Source of the DNA: an uncultured Collinsella sp.
GTDB lineage: Bacteria; Actinomycetota; Coriobacteriia; Coriobacteriales; Coriobacteriaceae
DNA length: 21,136 nucleotides
NCBI GenBank assembly: GCA_900552755.1
Contig: USAY01000023.1
Span: 1 to 21,136 of the forward strand
Direction: 5' to 3'
In this document: one piece after another, positions 8,289 to 16,811 of the stretch
Layout: every line of letters starts with the position of its first letter
How positions within the stretch are numbered: the first letter of the stretch is position 1
Translations under genes and position numbers: made by a program
The notes under the pieces: model-generated
What the model was told of the DNA's origin: nothing
Database searches by the model: none
The model's input: the letters and a program-made list of their open reading frames with translations, nothing else

Positions 8289-9134
8289 ATGGCTGAGAAG
8301 AAGAGGCGCAAGCCTGTCGATAAGACTAGAATTGAATATGTCGAACCTAAGCCAGGCTGGATAAAGGCTGTTAAGGTTAATGACCATAACGACGTCATGG
8401 GTTCTATTGTTCAGTTTTTTCTGGTTGAATCTCCTTGTAAAGGCGTGAGTAGCAGAGGGCTATCGCTTCTCGATTATGGATGGGCCGATAGTGTTCCTCC
8501 TAAATTCGGGTATCTTCATCGAAGATTATTGGAAGTGGCCAATCTCTGCGATGGGTCGACGCTATTTACGGCCACACGAAAAGAAGAGATGAAAAATAGG
8601 TTCGTTGAAGCTGGTATGCTTGGCAATTTTACTTCAACTTGTACCTCAAATCGCGTCGTGGCGCTCATCAACAGCAATTTTGTGCTTGATTTATTTCGGA
8701 TTATTAGAAATTCGTTAGCACATTGTCGCTTTCAATTGGTCGAAAAGAACGGTGTAGATTTCATTGCTTTTGAAAACGGTATACCAGGAAAAGATCTCAT
8801 TGGGGCGGATTCATTTGAGGTGAGTTCTCGTTTATTTCTTAAATGCAGCACTCTCGTTGATTGGATTGCTGTGGTTAAGTCCGAGGCCATATATGAGACG
8901 GAAGAAATTGCCCGCAAGAAAGAGGCTTCAGAACGGGAGTGGGAAAACAAACGTCAATTGGTTTTGTCTCAAATATCGAGTGGGTCCTACTCAAATAAAG
9001 ATGATCTCGGGAAGGACTGTGAGCTATCTAAGCGTAATTTAGATAAATTACTTGGCGAGCTGAAGGCCCAAGGGCTTATTGCTTATTCACGTTCTAATCG
9101 AAAATGGGAACTTACTGGTGACGCAAATCCGTGA
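8289..9134 (+). CDS. HEPN-like protein with C-terminal winged helix, nested in split pglX
   Basis: The protein is 281 aa and lies between the two halves of pglX. I do not recognise an exact family. The segment IIRNSLAHCRF contains R140-N-S-L-A-H145, the R-x4-H catalytic pattern of HEPN ribonucleases, in a predicted helix with hydrophobic flanks (NFVLDLFRIIRN), as HEPN domains have. The N-terminus is lysine/arginine-rich (MAEKKRRKPVDK). After a charged helix (EEIARKKEASEREWENKR), residues 225-281 look like a winged helix: VLSQIS, SNKDDLGKDCELSKRNLDKLLGELKAQGLI, then a beta wing ending WELTG. ATG 8289 is preferred over GTG 8280 because AGGTGA (8278-8283) precedes it by 5 nt and overlaps the pglX stop, implying coupling. 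The base composition is strikingly AT-rich against its neighbours, a sign of transfer. Ribonuclease activity and a link to BREX are inferences; an accessory regulator is the main alternative. Confidence 0.7.
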   Translation: MAEKKRRKPVDKTRIEYVEPKPGWIKAVKVNDHNDVMGSIVQFFLVESPCKGVSSRGLSLLDYGWADSVPPKFGYLHRRLLEVANLCDGSTLFTATRKEEMKNRFVEAGMLGNFTSTCTSNRVVALINSNFVLDLFRIIRNSLAHCRFQLVEKNGVDFIAFENGIPGKDLIGADSFEVSSRLFLKCSTLVDWIAVVKSEAIYETEEIARKKEASEREWENKRQLVLSQISSGSYSNKDDLGKDCELSKRNLDKLLGELKAQGLIAYSRSNRKWELTGDANP

Positions 9135-9277
9135 GTAAGAGATTTTTCATCTTTGATTGCACAGAACGGTGTGTCGAATGAGCTTCCAACGTTTTTATCG
9201 CAAAGAGACTCGCTGTCTCTCGAATGTGACCTTTTAAATGAAATCAGTCGGCGTTTTAAATGAGAGGGCGGTCAAAT
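9135..9277 (+). other. AT-rich junction with direct repeat, between the HEPN-like gene and pglX 3' part
   Basis: No convincing gene lies here. It contains a short hairpin AGAGAC-tcgct-GTCTCT (9204-9220) and a direct repeat TTTTAAATGA at 9232-9241 and 9254-9263. A related TTTTAAA also occurs at 8255-8261 inside the last codons of the pglX 5' part. One frame is open from 9135 to 9263 (42 codons, ending EISRRFK, no ATG). Its stop overlaps an ATG at 9260 as ATGA. The stretch is probably debris of the event that split pglX. Confidence 0.4.
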
Positions 9278-10246
9278 ATGGCCACTTTACTTCAAGAAAA
9301 ATACGAGGCTCGCAAGGCCGCGGTTAATGCTCGCTTTGAGCAGCTTCGCGCTAACGAGGAAGAGCTCAACCGAATCTTTGCCAAGATCTACAACATGGAG
9401 GGGGAGGTGCCCATCGAGGTCGAGGATAAGTACGTTTCGGTGGCGCGCATCTTTGATACCGCCGATGAGATCCCCGAGAGCTATAAGGGCAACAAATACG
9501 TGCGCACTAAGCGCGATGAGATCACCTCGCTCCTAAGCTATGCCGTGGGCTGCATGTTTGGCCGCTATTCGCTGGATGTGGATGGCCTGGTCCTGGCCGA
9601 TCAGGGCACCACGGTCGACGACTATCTGGCCAAGATGCCCGATCCCGCCCATGTGACCTTTATGCCCGATGCCGACAACGTGCTGCCCATCACCGACGAC
9701 GAGTACTTTGACGACGACATCGTGCGTTACTTTATCGACTTTGTGCGCACCGTGTACGGCGAGGAGACACTCGAACAGAACCTGGCCTTTATTGCCGAGG
9801 CGCTCGGCGGCAAGGGCACCTCGCGCGAGGTGATTCGCACCTACTTTTTGAAGGACTTCTATAAGGACCACTGCCAGACCTATAAGAAGCGCCCCATCTA
9901 CTGGCTGTTCGACAGCGGCAAGAAGAACGGCTTCAAGTGCCTTGTTTACATGCATCGCTACCAGCCTGACCTGTTGGCTCGCATCCGCACCGACTATGTG
10001 CATGAGCAGCAGGAGCGCTACCGTGCCCAGATCGGGTATGCCAACGATGCCCTTGTCAGTGCCGAGCGCGGCGAGCGCGTGCGCTTGGATAAGCGCATCA
10101 AAAAGCTCAACGACCAGCTCAAAGAGACCATTGCCTACGAGGAGAAACTGCACCACTTGGCAGACCAGATGATTAAGATCGACCTGGATGACGGCGTCAA
10201 GGTCAACTACGCCAAGTTTCAGGATGTGCTGGCGAAGATTAAGTAA
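9278..10246 (+). CDS. pglX: PglX C-terminal part (split BREX methyltransferase)
   Basis: These 322 aa match the C-terminal third of BREX type 1 PglX, which normally follows the ETSWDF motif without a break. Hallmarks in order: an N-terminal coiled coil with ANEEELNRIF (25-34), YAVGCMFGRYSLD (88-100), NVLPITDDEYFDDDIV, EALGGKGTSREVIRTYFLKDFYKDH, KRPIYWLFDSGKKNGFK (from 204), YMHRYQPDLLARIRTDYVH, a coiled coil, and IDLDDGVKVNYAKFQ near the end. It has no methyltransferase motif of its own. 838 plus 322 aa equals the usual PglX length. ATG 9278 is chosen because AGAGGG (9263-9268) lies 9 nt upstream; ATG 9260 is possible by ATGA coupling. GC content returns to the high value of the brx backbone. 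Whether the two chains reassemble into an active enzyme cannot be told from sequence. Confidence 0.9.
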   Translation: MATLLQEKYEARKAAVNARFEQLRANEEELNRIFAKIYNMEGEVPIEVEDKYVSVARIFDTADEIPESYKGNKYVRTKRDEITSLLSYAVGCMFGRYSLDVDGLVLADQGTTVDDYLAKMPDPAHVTFMPDADNVLPITDDEYFDDDIVRYFIDFVRTVYGEETLEQNLAFIAEALGGKGTSREVIRTYFLKDFYKDHCQTYKKRPIYWLFDSGKKNGFKCLVYMHRYQPDLLARIRTDYVHEQQERYRAQIGYANDALVSAERGERVRLDKRIKKLNDQLKETIAYEEKLHHLADQMIKIDLDDGVKVNYAKFQDVLAKIK

Positions 10247-10269
10247 CTGCAGATACGGTAAGGATATTC

Positions 10270-12979
10270 ATGCCCAAGATCGATGTAGAAGAACAGCTCA
10301 AGCTGCGATTTTTGCAGCCGTTGTCCTCATGCGCGCCGCGCCGTGTTGTGGTTTGGCACGATGCGGACGGCGAGTTTGCTCCTGAGTTTGAGCGATTGGC
10401 TGCCGAGGGTTTCGACGGCGTGGGGGGCCGATGCCGGCGTAATGCCTGCTCACGGTGACTTTGAGCGCCCGGTGCGCTTTGTTGAGGCCTGCGAGGGCCG
10501 TATGTTTGCCGTCAAGAAGCTCATCAACCTCGATGACCTTGCGAGCGATATCTTGCTGTATCGCCGTTGCCCGCGCGGCAGGCTTGAGGGCGATTGGCTT
10601 GCCGATGTTGAGCTGTATTCCGATCAGTTCCAGGCTGACTATCTTTCGCTTTTGGCCGATCAGCTGGGCATCGAGAATATCGACGCCGTGCGCGAGAGCC
10701 TGCGCGAGCACAAGACGTTCTTTGATGCCAAGACCCGCTGCGCTAAGTTTGCCGCGTGTGTTCCGCATGCCTCGGGCGCATCCGATATCGAACTCGGCAT
10801 CCTTACGGTGATTTTTGGCGGTAAAGAGCTTGGTGACGCGCGCCCCGCGTTTGTGCTGCGTGGCTGTATGACCATGCTGCTGCACGAGGGTCCCGAGGCG
10901 CTGGCCGAGTTGATGGACAAGTACTGCGTGCGCGATGTGCTCTCTGCCTTTATGCTTCGCTGCTATGGGTTTGAGGGACCGCTGTATGAGCGCGACTCAT
11001 TGCTTATGCTTTCATCCCATGTGCTTCTTACGGCGGCATCCACCGCACTTCCCGAGGGAGCGCTCAAGGGGCTCGAAAACTATATGGCTCCCGCCTACGG
11101 CCCCTATTGCCTTGAGGCGGTGCGTACGTGGGACCAGGCCGCCGATGCCCGGGCATCGAGCGAGGACCTATTTGAGATTTGTCGTTTAGTTGAGGATGCC
11201 CGCGGGCTCTTTGCACGGTTCGAGACCCTGCCGATCGATGCGCTGGCTTCGCTTGATGTGTTCCCGCGCGTCAACGAGGTTGTGCTCTCGCAGCTGTTCT
11301 GCTCGTTTGCGCAAGGTGCAGACCGTATTGAGGATGCGCGTGCCTTTGCTGCGCGTCGCTGCGACCTAAGCTGGTACCGTCGTGTCGAGAGCTACTTTGA
11401 CCTGCTTGCCGCTGTGGCCGATATGTGCGCGTTTAGGCAGGCGCACGCGGGCGGCTTCCATCTGGCGCAGCCCCAGCAGGTGTGGGATGCCTATACGTCC
11501 GAATGGTATGCCATGGACGCTGCCTATCGCCATGTGTGCACCGCGTATCTGCGGGCACGCTCCGTCGAGTGCGATGCGCTCGAGGAACCTGCCCGCGCCG
11601 TGGCGGACTGGGCGGAGAATCTCTACAGCAACTGGTTCTTGGCGGATGCCAATGCCTGCTGGGCGGCTGCTGCGCAAGGGGAGTGGGCCGATTGCGGCTA
11701 CATCGATGGTCCCGCACGGCAGGATGAGTTTTACTGGCATGTGCTACCCGCCTTTGTGGGTTCTGCCAAAACAACGGTCGTTATCGCGAGCGATGCGCTG
11801 CGCTATGAGGTTGCCCGCGACGTTGCGGCGCTGCTCGAGCGCGAACGCGGCGGTAACGTCAAGGTCTCTAGCATGCAGGCGGTCTTTCCCTCCATTACCG
11901 AGGTGGGCATGCCTGCGCTGCTGCCGCACCAGGTGCTTGAGCTTGCAGAGGATGGCGCGTTTGTGTTGGCTGACGACATGCCCACTGCGACGACTCCGCA
12001 GCGCGAGGCCGTGCTTGCCCACGTTGAGCCTACAGCCCGCGCTTTGCGCTCGAGTGCATACCTCAACATGGCGGGAACCGAGCGCAAGGCGATGCTCAAG
12101 GACTCAAGACTTGTCTACCTCTATCACAACAAGATTGATGCCACGGGCGAGAAGGCCGCTACGCAGGATGACGTCTTCGATGCCTGTGCGGACACCGTAG
12201 AGGAGCTTGCCGCGTTGGCGCGCCGCGTGTGCACCGACGCCCCGGGCGCGCGTGTTGTTATAACGGCGGATCACGGCTTTATCTACACGCGCCGGGAGCT
12301 CAGCGAGTGTCAGATGCTCGGCAAGCCAGATCTTCCCTTCCTTGACGCTCCCGTCATGCACGGCAAGCGTCATCTGGTGGTGCCCAACGAGGCCGTGGCC
12401 AAGCTTTCGGACGAGGCACGCGGGGTGTTTGTTAATGTTGACATGGGACGTTTGGGTGCCGGCTTTGAGGGGTTTGCCCCGCGCGAGAACGCGCACTTCA
12501 AGCGTCCCGGTGGTACTAACAACTACGTCCACGGCGGCATGAGCCTGCAGGAGCTTTGCGTGCCCGTTATTGGATTTTGGCGTGCGCGCTCGGGTTCCAA
12601 GGACTTTGTCGACACGCGCGCGGCGACGTTGCGCGTGCTAAGTGAGGGGCGCCGGGTGACCAACTCGCTCTTCTCGCTCAACTTGATCCAGGAAGAACCA
12701 GCCCAAGGCAAGGTCTTGCCGTGCGAATGCGAGTTGGTGTTTACCGATGCAAGCGGCAACGAGGTGAGCGATACGGTCAAGGCGCATGCTAACAAGACTT
12801 CTGTTAATTCGCAGGAGCGCATAGTGCATGTCAAGTTTGCGCTGCGCGCGGCGGATGGATTCTCGGCAAAGGGTCCGTACTATCTGGTCTGCCGCGAGCG
12901 CGAGACGGGCAAGATCGCTTGGCGCGAGACGTACACCATTGCTGTTTCGTTTGCCCCTGTTGCTGACTTTGGTTTTTAG
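10270..12979 (+). CDS. pglZ: PglZ, BREX phosphatase-like protein, frameshifted at a G6 run
   Basis: PglZ is an alkaline-phosphatase-superfamily core BREX protein that works with BrxB, BrxC and PglX. The true start is ATG 10270 (AAGGA 7 nt upstream), encoding MPKIDVEEQLKLRF and VVVWHDADGEF, typical of PglZ. This frame ends at TGA 10456-10458 after 62 codons. The rest of PglZ lies in another frame, beginning near DAGVMPAHGDFERP and continuing to 12979. Removing one G from the run at 10422-10427 fuses them into a 902-aa protein of normal size. Phosphatase motifs are intact: ASDALRYE (D508 in the repaired count) and TADHGFIYTR (D667-H668). As sequenced, only a truncated product could start downstream, for example at ATG 10441, which has no clear ribosome site. 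The cause may be slippage, mutation or a sequencing error. The stop TAG overlaps the brxL ribosome site. Confidence 0.88.
10422..10427 (+). repeat. G6 run causing the pglZ frameshift
   Basis: Six Gs follow GACGGCGT. With six the N-terminal pglZ frame ends 31 bases later. With five it reads FDGVGADAGVMPAHGDFERP into the long downstream frame. The shift needed is loss of one base (+1), which a single-G slippage would provide. Confidence 0.75.
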
Positions 12980-12990
12980 GAGTGTGCCCT

Positions 12991-15342
12991 ATGTTTGATA
13001 GCCATGATGACGATCTGTGGGAAGTTCCCTCGATTGATGTGGATGTGCCTGTGGAGGAGGCCGTGCCCGTGGAGGAAGCCGTGCCTGCGGAGGAGGCCGT
13101 GCCTGCCCCGGAGCCGTTTGGTGCTGTGCCCGTTGAGTCTGCGGCGACCACCAAGGACGAATCCTCGACCGACGGCTATTCCCAGGCCGTGGCCGAGGCT
13201 CCCGAGGACGACGGCTACGACATGGACGGGCTGGACGGCAAGTTGCTCGAGCACTTTGCTGGCAAGATCGTGCGTAAGGACCTGACGGCCCTTATGAAGC
13301 GCGGCGCCAACGTGCCCACCTTTGTGCTGGAGTACCTGCTGGGCATGTACTGCTCAACCGACGACGAGGATGCCGTGGCAGAGGGCCTGGACCGCATCCG
13401 CAGGATCCTCACCGATAACTACGTGCGTCCCGACGAGTCCGAGCGCATTAAGTCCAAGATTCGCGAACTGGGCCGCTTTACCATCATCGATAAGGTGACG
13501 GCCAAGCTCGACGAGTACAAAGACATCTACGTGGCGTCGTTTGCCAATCTGACTATCGAGCCGTTTGTGATGCCGGCCGAGTACGTGCGCGACTATTCCA
13601 AGATTCTGCAGGGCGGCATTTGGTGCATTATGAGCATCGAGTATCGTCACCCCTTGGATGAGGAAGACGAGTTTGGCATGGAGGTTTTTGGCGACGATGC
13701 GCCGCGCCGCTCCAAGGCCAAGCGCAAAAAGCGCGGACCCGAGGACTCTCCGTTTAGCGTGGCGTCGCTCACGCCCATCCAGATGCCCAATCTGGACCTG
13801 GATGCCATGGTCGACGAGCGCCAGTACTTTACGCGCGACGAGTGGCTCAACATGCTGCTGCGCTCCGCTGGCTATGAGCCCAGCGAGCTTTCCGAGAAAG
13901 AGCGCTTGCACTTTATCGAGCGTATGGTGCCGCTCATCGAGCGCAACTACAACCTGTGCGAGCTGGGTCCCCGCGGTACCGGTAAGAGCCATATCTACAA
14001 AGAGGTCTCGCCCTACGCCATCTTGCTTTCGGGCGGTCAGACCACTACGGCCAACCTGTTCGGCCGTATGAACTCCATGCGCGCCGACCGCGTGGGCTTG
14101 GTGGGCCATTGGGACTGCGTGACGTTTGACGAGGTCGCCGGCATGCGCTTTAAGGACACCAACGCCGTGCAGATCATGAAGGACTACATGGCGAGCGGCA
14201 GCTACGCGCGTGGCCGCGACCAGATTAACGCCGATGCCTCCATGGTCTTTGAGGGCAACATCAACGATACCGTGCAAAACGTCCTTAAGACCACGCACCT
14301 GTTTGATCCGTTCCCGCCGGAGTTTAACAACGATTCGGCCTTCTTCGACCGTATCCACTATTACCTGCCGGGCTGGGAGATTCCCAAGATGCGCTCGAGC
14401 CTGCTGACCGGGCATTACGGCTTGATCACCGACTGTCTGTCGGAGTTTTGCAAGGAGATGCGCCGCAAGGACTTTACGCACCATATCGACCGGTATTTCC
14501 GCTTTAACAGCGACTTTAACAAGCGCGACGAGATCGCCGTGCGCAAGACCTTTAGCGGCCTGGCCAAACTGCTGTTCCCCGACGAGGCCATGGACAAGGA
14601 CGACGTGCGCTGGCTGCTGGACTACGTCATCGAGGGTCGTCGCCGTGTAAAGGAACAGCTCAAGATTATGGCGGGCGTCGAGTTTATCGATGTCAACCTG
14701 GGCTATATGGATGCCGACAATCCGCAGGACGTGCACGTGGTGCGTGTGCCCGAGCAGAGCGAGGACACGCTGATTCCCGACGGGCCGCTGCTGTCCGGCC
14801 ATGTGTTTGGCGTGGGCAGGTCGCAGGGCGGCGAGGTTGCGGTGTACAAGCTGGAGAACAAGGCCGTTGCCGGCGAGTGCAAGTTTAAGCACGAGGGCGT
14901 GGCCTTTAACAAGCCGGTGCGCGATACGCTGGAGGCCGCGTTCGACAACTTTGTGAACCTGGCGAACCGCGTGGCGCCGGGCATGCACATTGGCTCCAAG
15001 GATTACCTGCTGTTCTACAACGACCTTCAGAGCAAGGGCCTGTCCGAAGAGGTTTCGCTCGCCGAGTTTGTGGGCCTGTGCTCTGCGGCGTGCAACCGCC
15101 CGGTGATGCCCGCGCTGGCGATTCCGGGCATCTTGCGCATGTCGGGCTCCATGGACGAGATCCGCGGGCTCGAAGACATTATGCGCGTGGCCAAAAACGC
15201 CGGTGCCAAGCGCGTGATTTTGCCGCTGAGTGCCATCGCGGGCTTGCAAAGTGTTTCGTCCGAGATTATCTCGGGGTTGAGCCCGGTGTTCTACATGGAT
15301 GGCGACCCGGTTGATGCCGCGAAGAAGGCGCTGGATCTGTAG
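12991..15342 (+). CDS. brxL: BREX protein BrxL, AAA+ ATPase with Lon-like C-terminus
   Basis: BrxL is a DNA-associated AAA+ ring ATPase with a Lon-protease-like C-terminal domain and is needed for phage exclusion in type 1 BREX. The conserved start of the family, LLEHFAGKIVRKDLT, appears only at about residue 80. In front of it is an acidic, low-complexity extension containing three VEEAVP-like repeats. Walker A is GPRGTGKS (326-333), Walker B FDE (D380-E381), followed by MKDYMASGSYARG, GNINDTVQNVLKTTHLF, DSAFFDRIHYYLPGWEIPKM, and the Lon-like tail with AKNAGAKRVILPLSA. Length is 783 aa, about 75 longer than usual. ATG 12991 is preferred over GTG 12982 because AGGAG (12978-12982) lies 8 nt before it and overlaps the pglZ stop, indicating coupling. 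Confidence 0.95.
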   Translation: MFDSHDDDLWEVPSIDVDVPVEEAVPVEEAVPAEEAVPAPEPFGAVPVESAATTKDESSTDGYSQAVAEAPEDDGYDMDGLDGKLLEHFAGKIVRKDLTALMKRGANVPTFVLEYLLGMYCSTDDEDAVAEGLDRIRRILTDNYVRPDESERIKSKIRELGRFTIIDKVTAKLDEYKDIYVASFANLTIEPFVMPAEYVRDYSKILQGGIWCIMSIEYRHPLDEEDEFGMEVFGDDAPRRSKAKRKKRGPEDSPFSVASLTPIQMPNLDLDAMVDERQYFTRDEWLNMLLRSAGYEPSELSEKERLHFIERMVPLIERNYNLCELGPRGTGKSHIYKEVSPYAILLSGGQTTTANLFGRMNSMRADRVGLVGHWDCVTFDEVAGMRFKDTNAVQIMKDYMASGSYARGRDQINADASMVFEGNINDTVQNVLKTTHLFDPFPPEFNNDSAFFDRIHYYLPGWEIPKMRSSLLTGHYGLITDCLSEFCKEMRRKDFTHHIDRYFRFNSDFNKRDEIAVRKTFSGLAKLLFPDEAMDKDDVRWLLDYVIEGRRRVKEQLKIMAGVEFIDVNLGYMDADNPQDVHVVRVPEQSEDTLIPDGPLLSGHVFGVGRSQGGEVAVYKLENKAVAGECKFKHEGVAFNKPVRDTLEAAFDNFVNLANRVAPGMHIGSKDYLLFYNDLQSKGLSEEVSLAEFVGLCSAACNRPVMPALAIPGILRMSGSMDEIRGLEDIMRVAKNAGAKRVILPLSAIAGLQSVSSEIISGLSPVFYMDGDPVDAAKKALDL
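13051..13104 (+). repeat. Three in-frame 18-bp tandem repeats in brxL
   Basis: Three 18-bp units (13051-13068, 13069-13086, 13087-13104) encode VEEAVP, VEEAVP and AEEAVP. The copies differ at only a few bases. Copy-number change would lengthen or shorten the acidic arm without breaking the frame. Confidence 0.75.
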
Positions 15343-15354
15343 GGGTGCGGGCGT

Positions 15355-15383
15355 GCGGGGCGTCCGGTGTTCGGGCACCCCGC
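15355..15383 (+). terminator. GC-rich hairpin after brxL
   Basis: GCGGGG (15355-15360) pairs with CCCCGC (15378-15383), and GTCCG (15362-15366) with CGGGC (15372-15376), leaving one mismatch and a 5-nt loop. It begins 13 bases after the brxL stop. There is no T run, so it is at most a partial or factor-assisted terminator, or an mRNA 3' stabiliser separating BREX from the next gene. Confidence 0.4.
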
Positions 15384-15419
15384 GAGCATGTTGGTGCGTA
15401 GTGCGTGAGGAGGCCTGCC

Positions 15420-16784
15420 GTGGCAGACGAGCGTTCTGTTGGTGAGCTGCTCGACGAGCTGTTTGGCTTTGAGTCGGTGGCCAAGCGCCAGGCGGCGCTT
15501 GAGCGGTACGATCGTGGGGAGTTGGTGCGCAAAGCACGCTCCCACGAGCTGCTGGGTGTGCTTAGGGGCGTCGAGGCCGCCGAGCACACTGCGCGCGAGT
15601 CTGCCGTTCGGGCAGTTGACGGGTACGTACGCCGTGTCGAGGGTGCGGCTCTTGCGCGTGCTCGCAAGCAGGCGGGTGTTGTGGGCCCGTTGCAGATGGA
15701 GCGCCGCTATGCTGCCTTTTTGCGCATGGAGGACAAGGCCGAGCTGCTGGCGCGTCTGGAGCAGACGCTTGCGTTTATCGAGGTAAAGCTGCGTGCGAAT
15801 ACGGCGGACAGGGTGCGCGCAGCGTACGATGCTGCCGGCGCCATGGTGCTGCAGGACGTGGCGCGTTTGAGTGACGTGCGCGTTGTGGATGCTGTGCCCC
15901 TGGATGCCGATCTGCTATGCATGCAGTTGGAGCAATTACGTTGTGCCGCCGATGCGACGGACCTTGCGGGTATAATCACGGCAACGTTTGAATCTGAGCT
16001 GAGTGCGACGGGGTCGCAGGACGCTGACGGGTTTACGGGCGATTTGGCTGGCGATGTAGCTGGTGACGTGGCGTTGGAGCGTGAGCTTACCAACGTGCGC
16101 GGTGCTGCGCAGCGGGCGCGCTTGGCGGCGCAGGCGTATCGGGCCGAGCGTGCCGCCCGCGTTGCGGGGAGCATGGTGGAGCCGGTATCGTTGCCCGAGT
16201 CTGCGTGCGTTGCGTGCGAGGCGGCGTGCGATGCCGGGGAGCTTTCCGAGTTGCTCGCTCAGGTTAAGAAGTCGTTTGAGACCTACCGTCGTATTGTTGC
16301 CGACGGCGGGTTGTTCTGTGCGTTTGGTACGGGCTCGCCGCATGGGGTTTGCAGTGGCTTGAGCTATTTCGACTACGATTCTCGGCTTGACGAAGACGTG
16401 CTGGTGGGCGAGTACGATGGCGCTACCAGGCATGATGTTCGCCGTGAGGCTCCGATTCCCGAGCTTGTGGATGAGGCTTCGACCGAGGGCGGCGACTCGC
16501 TCGAGGTTGCCGTGGCACGCATGTGCGAGTTCAATGGGCGTCGCTACGATGGTGTGCTGGATGAGGATCCTACGCGCCATGTGAATGCGTTTTGGTATGG
16601 ACTCAAAAAGCTCAGCCAGTATTGCGAGGCCGCCGTGCATGTAGATGAGCGTGCTTGGGATTGCTTTATCGATAAGGTGCAGTTTGCCTACGATGAGCCC
16701 GTGGGGCGCCTGGCCACGCAGATGGACGACAAACAGGTGGCGGCTTTTGTTGCTGCCGTGGAAGTGCTTGGCGCTGACGAGTAA
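15420..16784 (+). CDS. Hypothetical protein, 454 aa, alanine-rich, downstream of BREX
   Basis: I do not recognise this protein. It is soluble (no membrane segment or signal peptide), very rich in Ala, Arg and Glu, and largely helical in appearance for the first 260 residues (for example ELLDELFGFESVAKRQAALERYD, and a DAD/GDLAGDVAGDVA acidic linker). A cysteine cluster CVACEAAC (C263, C266, C270) precedes a more mixed C-terminal part with many aromatics (SGLSYFDYDSRLDEDVL, HVNAFWYGLKKLSQYCEAAVHVDERAWDCFIDKVQ). The start GTG 15420 has GAGGAGG (15407-15413) 6 nt upstream; a GTG at 15405 lies inside that site's region and is unlikely. It has the same strand, similar composition and a short gap to brxL, so it could be co-transcribed with BREX or be an ordinary chromosomal gene. 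I see nothing that assigns a function. Confidence 0.75.
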   Translation: MADERSVGELLDELFGFESVAKRQAALERYDRGELVRKARSHELLGVLRGVEAAEHTARESAVRAVDGYVRRVEGAALARARKQAGVVGPLQMERRYAAFLRMEDKAELLARLEQTLAFIEVKLRANTADRVRAAYDAAGAMVLQDVARLSDVRVVDAVPLDADLLCMQLEQLRCAADATDLAGIITATFESELSATGSQDADGFTGDLAGDVAGDVALERELTNVRGAAQRARLAAQAYRAERAARVAGSMVEPVSLPESACVACEAACDAGELSELLAQVKKSFETYRRIVADGGLFCAFGTGSPHGVCSGLSYFDYDSRLDEDVLVGEYDGATRHDVRREAPIPELVDEASTEGGDSLEVAVARMCEFNGRRYDGVLDEDPTRHVNAFWYGLKKLSQYCEAAVHVDERAWDCFIDKVQFAYDEPVGRLATQMDDKQVAAFVAAVEVLGADE

Positions 16785-16811
16785 GGGCCTGATCTTGCAG
16801 GAGGTTTCACC

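Noticed and set aside
8255..9263. TTTTAAA at both edges as a target-site duplication allowing precise excision that restores pglX
   Set aside because: Joining the two copies gives GAT TTT AAA TGA, an in-frame stop, so simple recombination between them does not rebuild the gene. A 7-base AT match in AT-rich DNA is also weak.
10415..10445. Programmed -1 ribosomal frameshift in pglZ at the G-rich slippery site
   Set aside because: The frames require loss of one base (+1 or -2), which a -1 slip does not give. No downstream stimulatory structure was evident.
13051..13104. CRISPR-like array in brxL
   Set aside because: The units are directly adjacent 18-bp in-frame repeats without spacers, inside a coding sequence.
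13354..15537. Very long open frame on the - strand opposite brxL (727 codons), and similar long - strand frames opposite brxC
   Set aside because: These are antisense shadows typical of high-GC coding DNA. The + strand frames have clear conserved motifs, and the - strand products show no recognisable domain.
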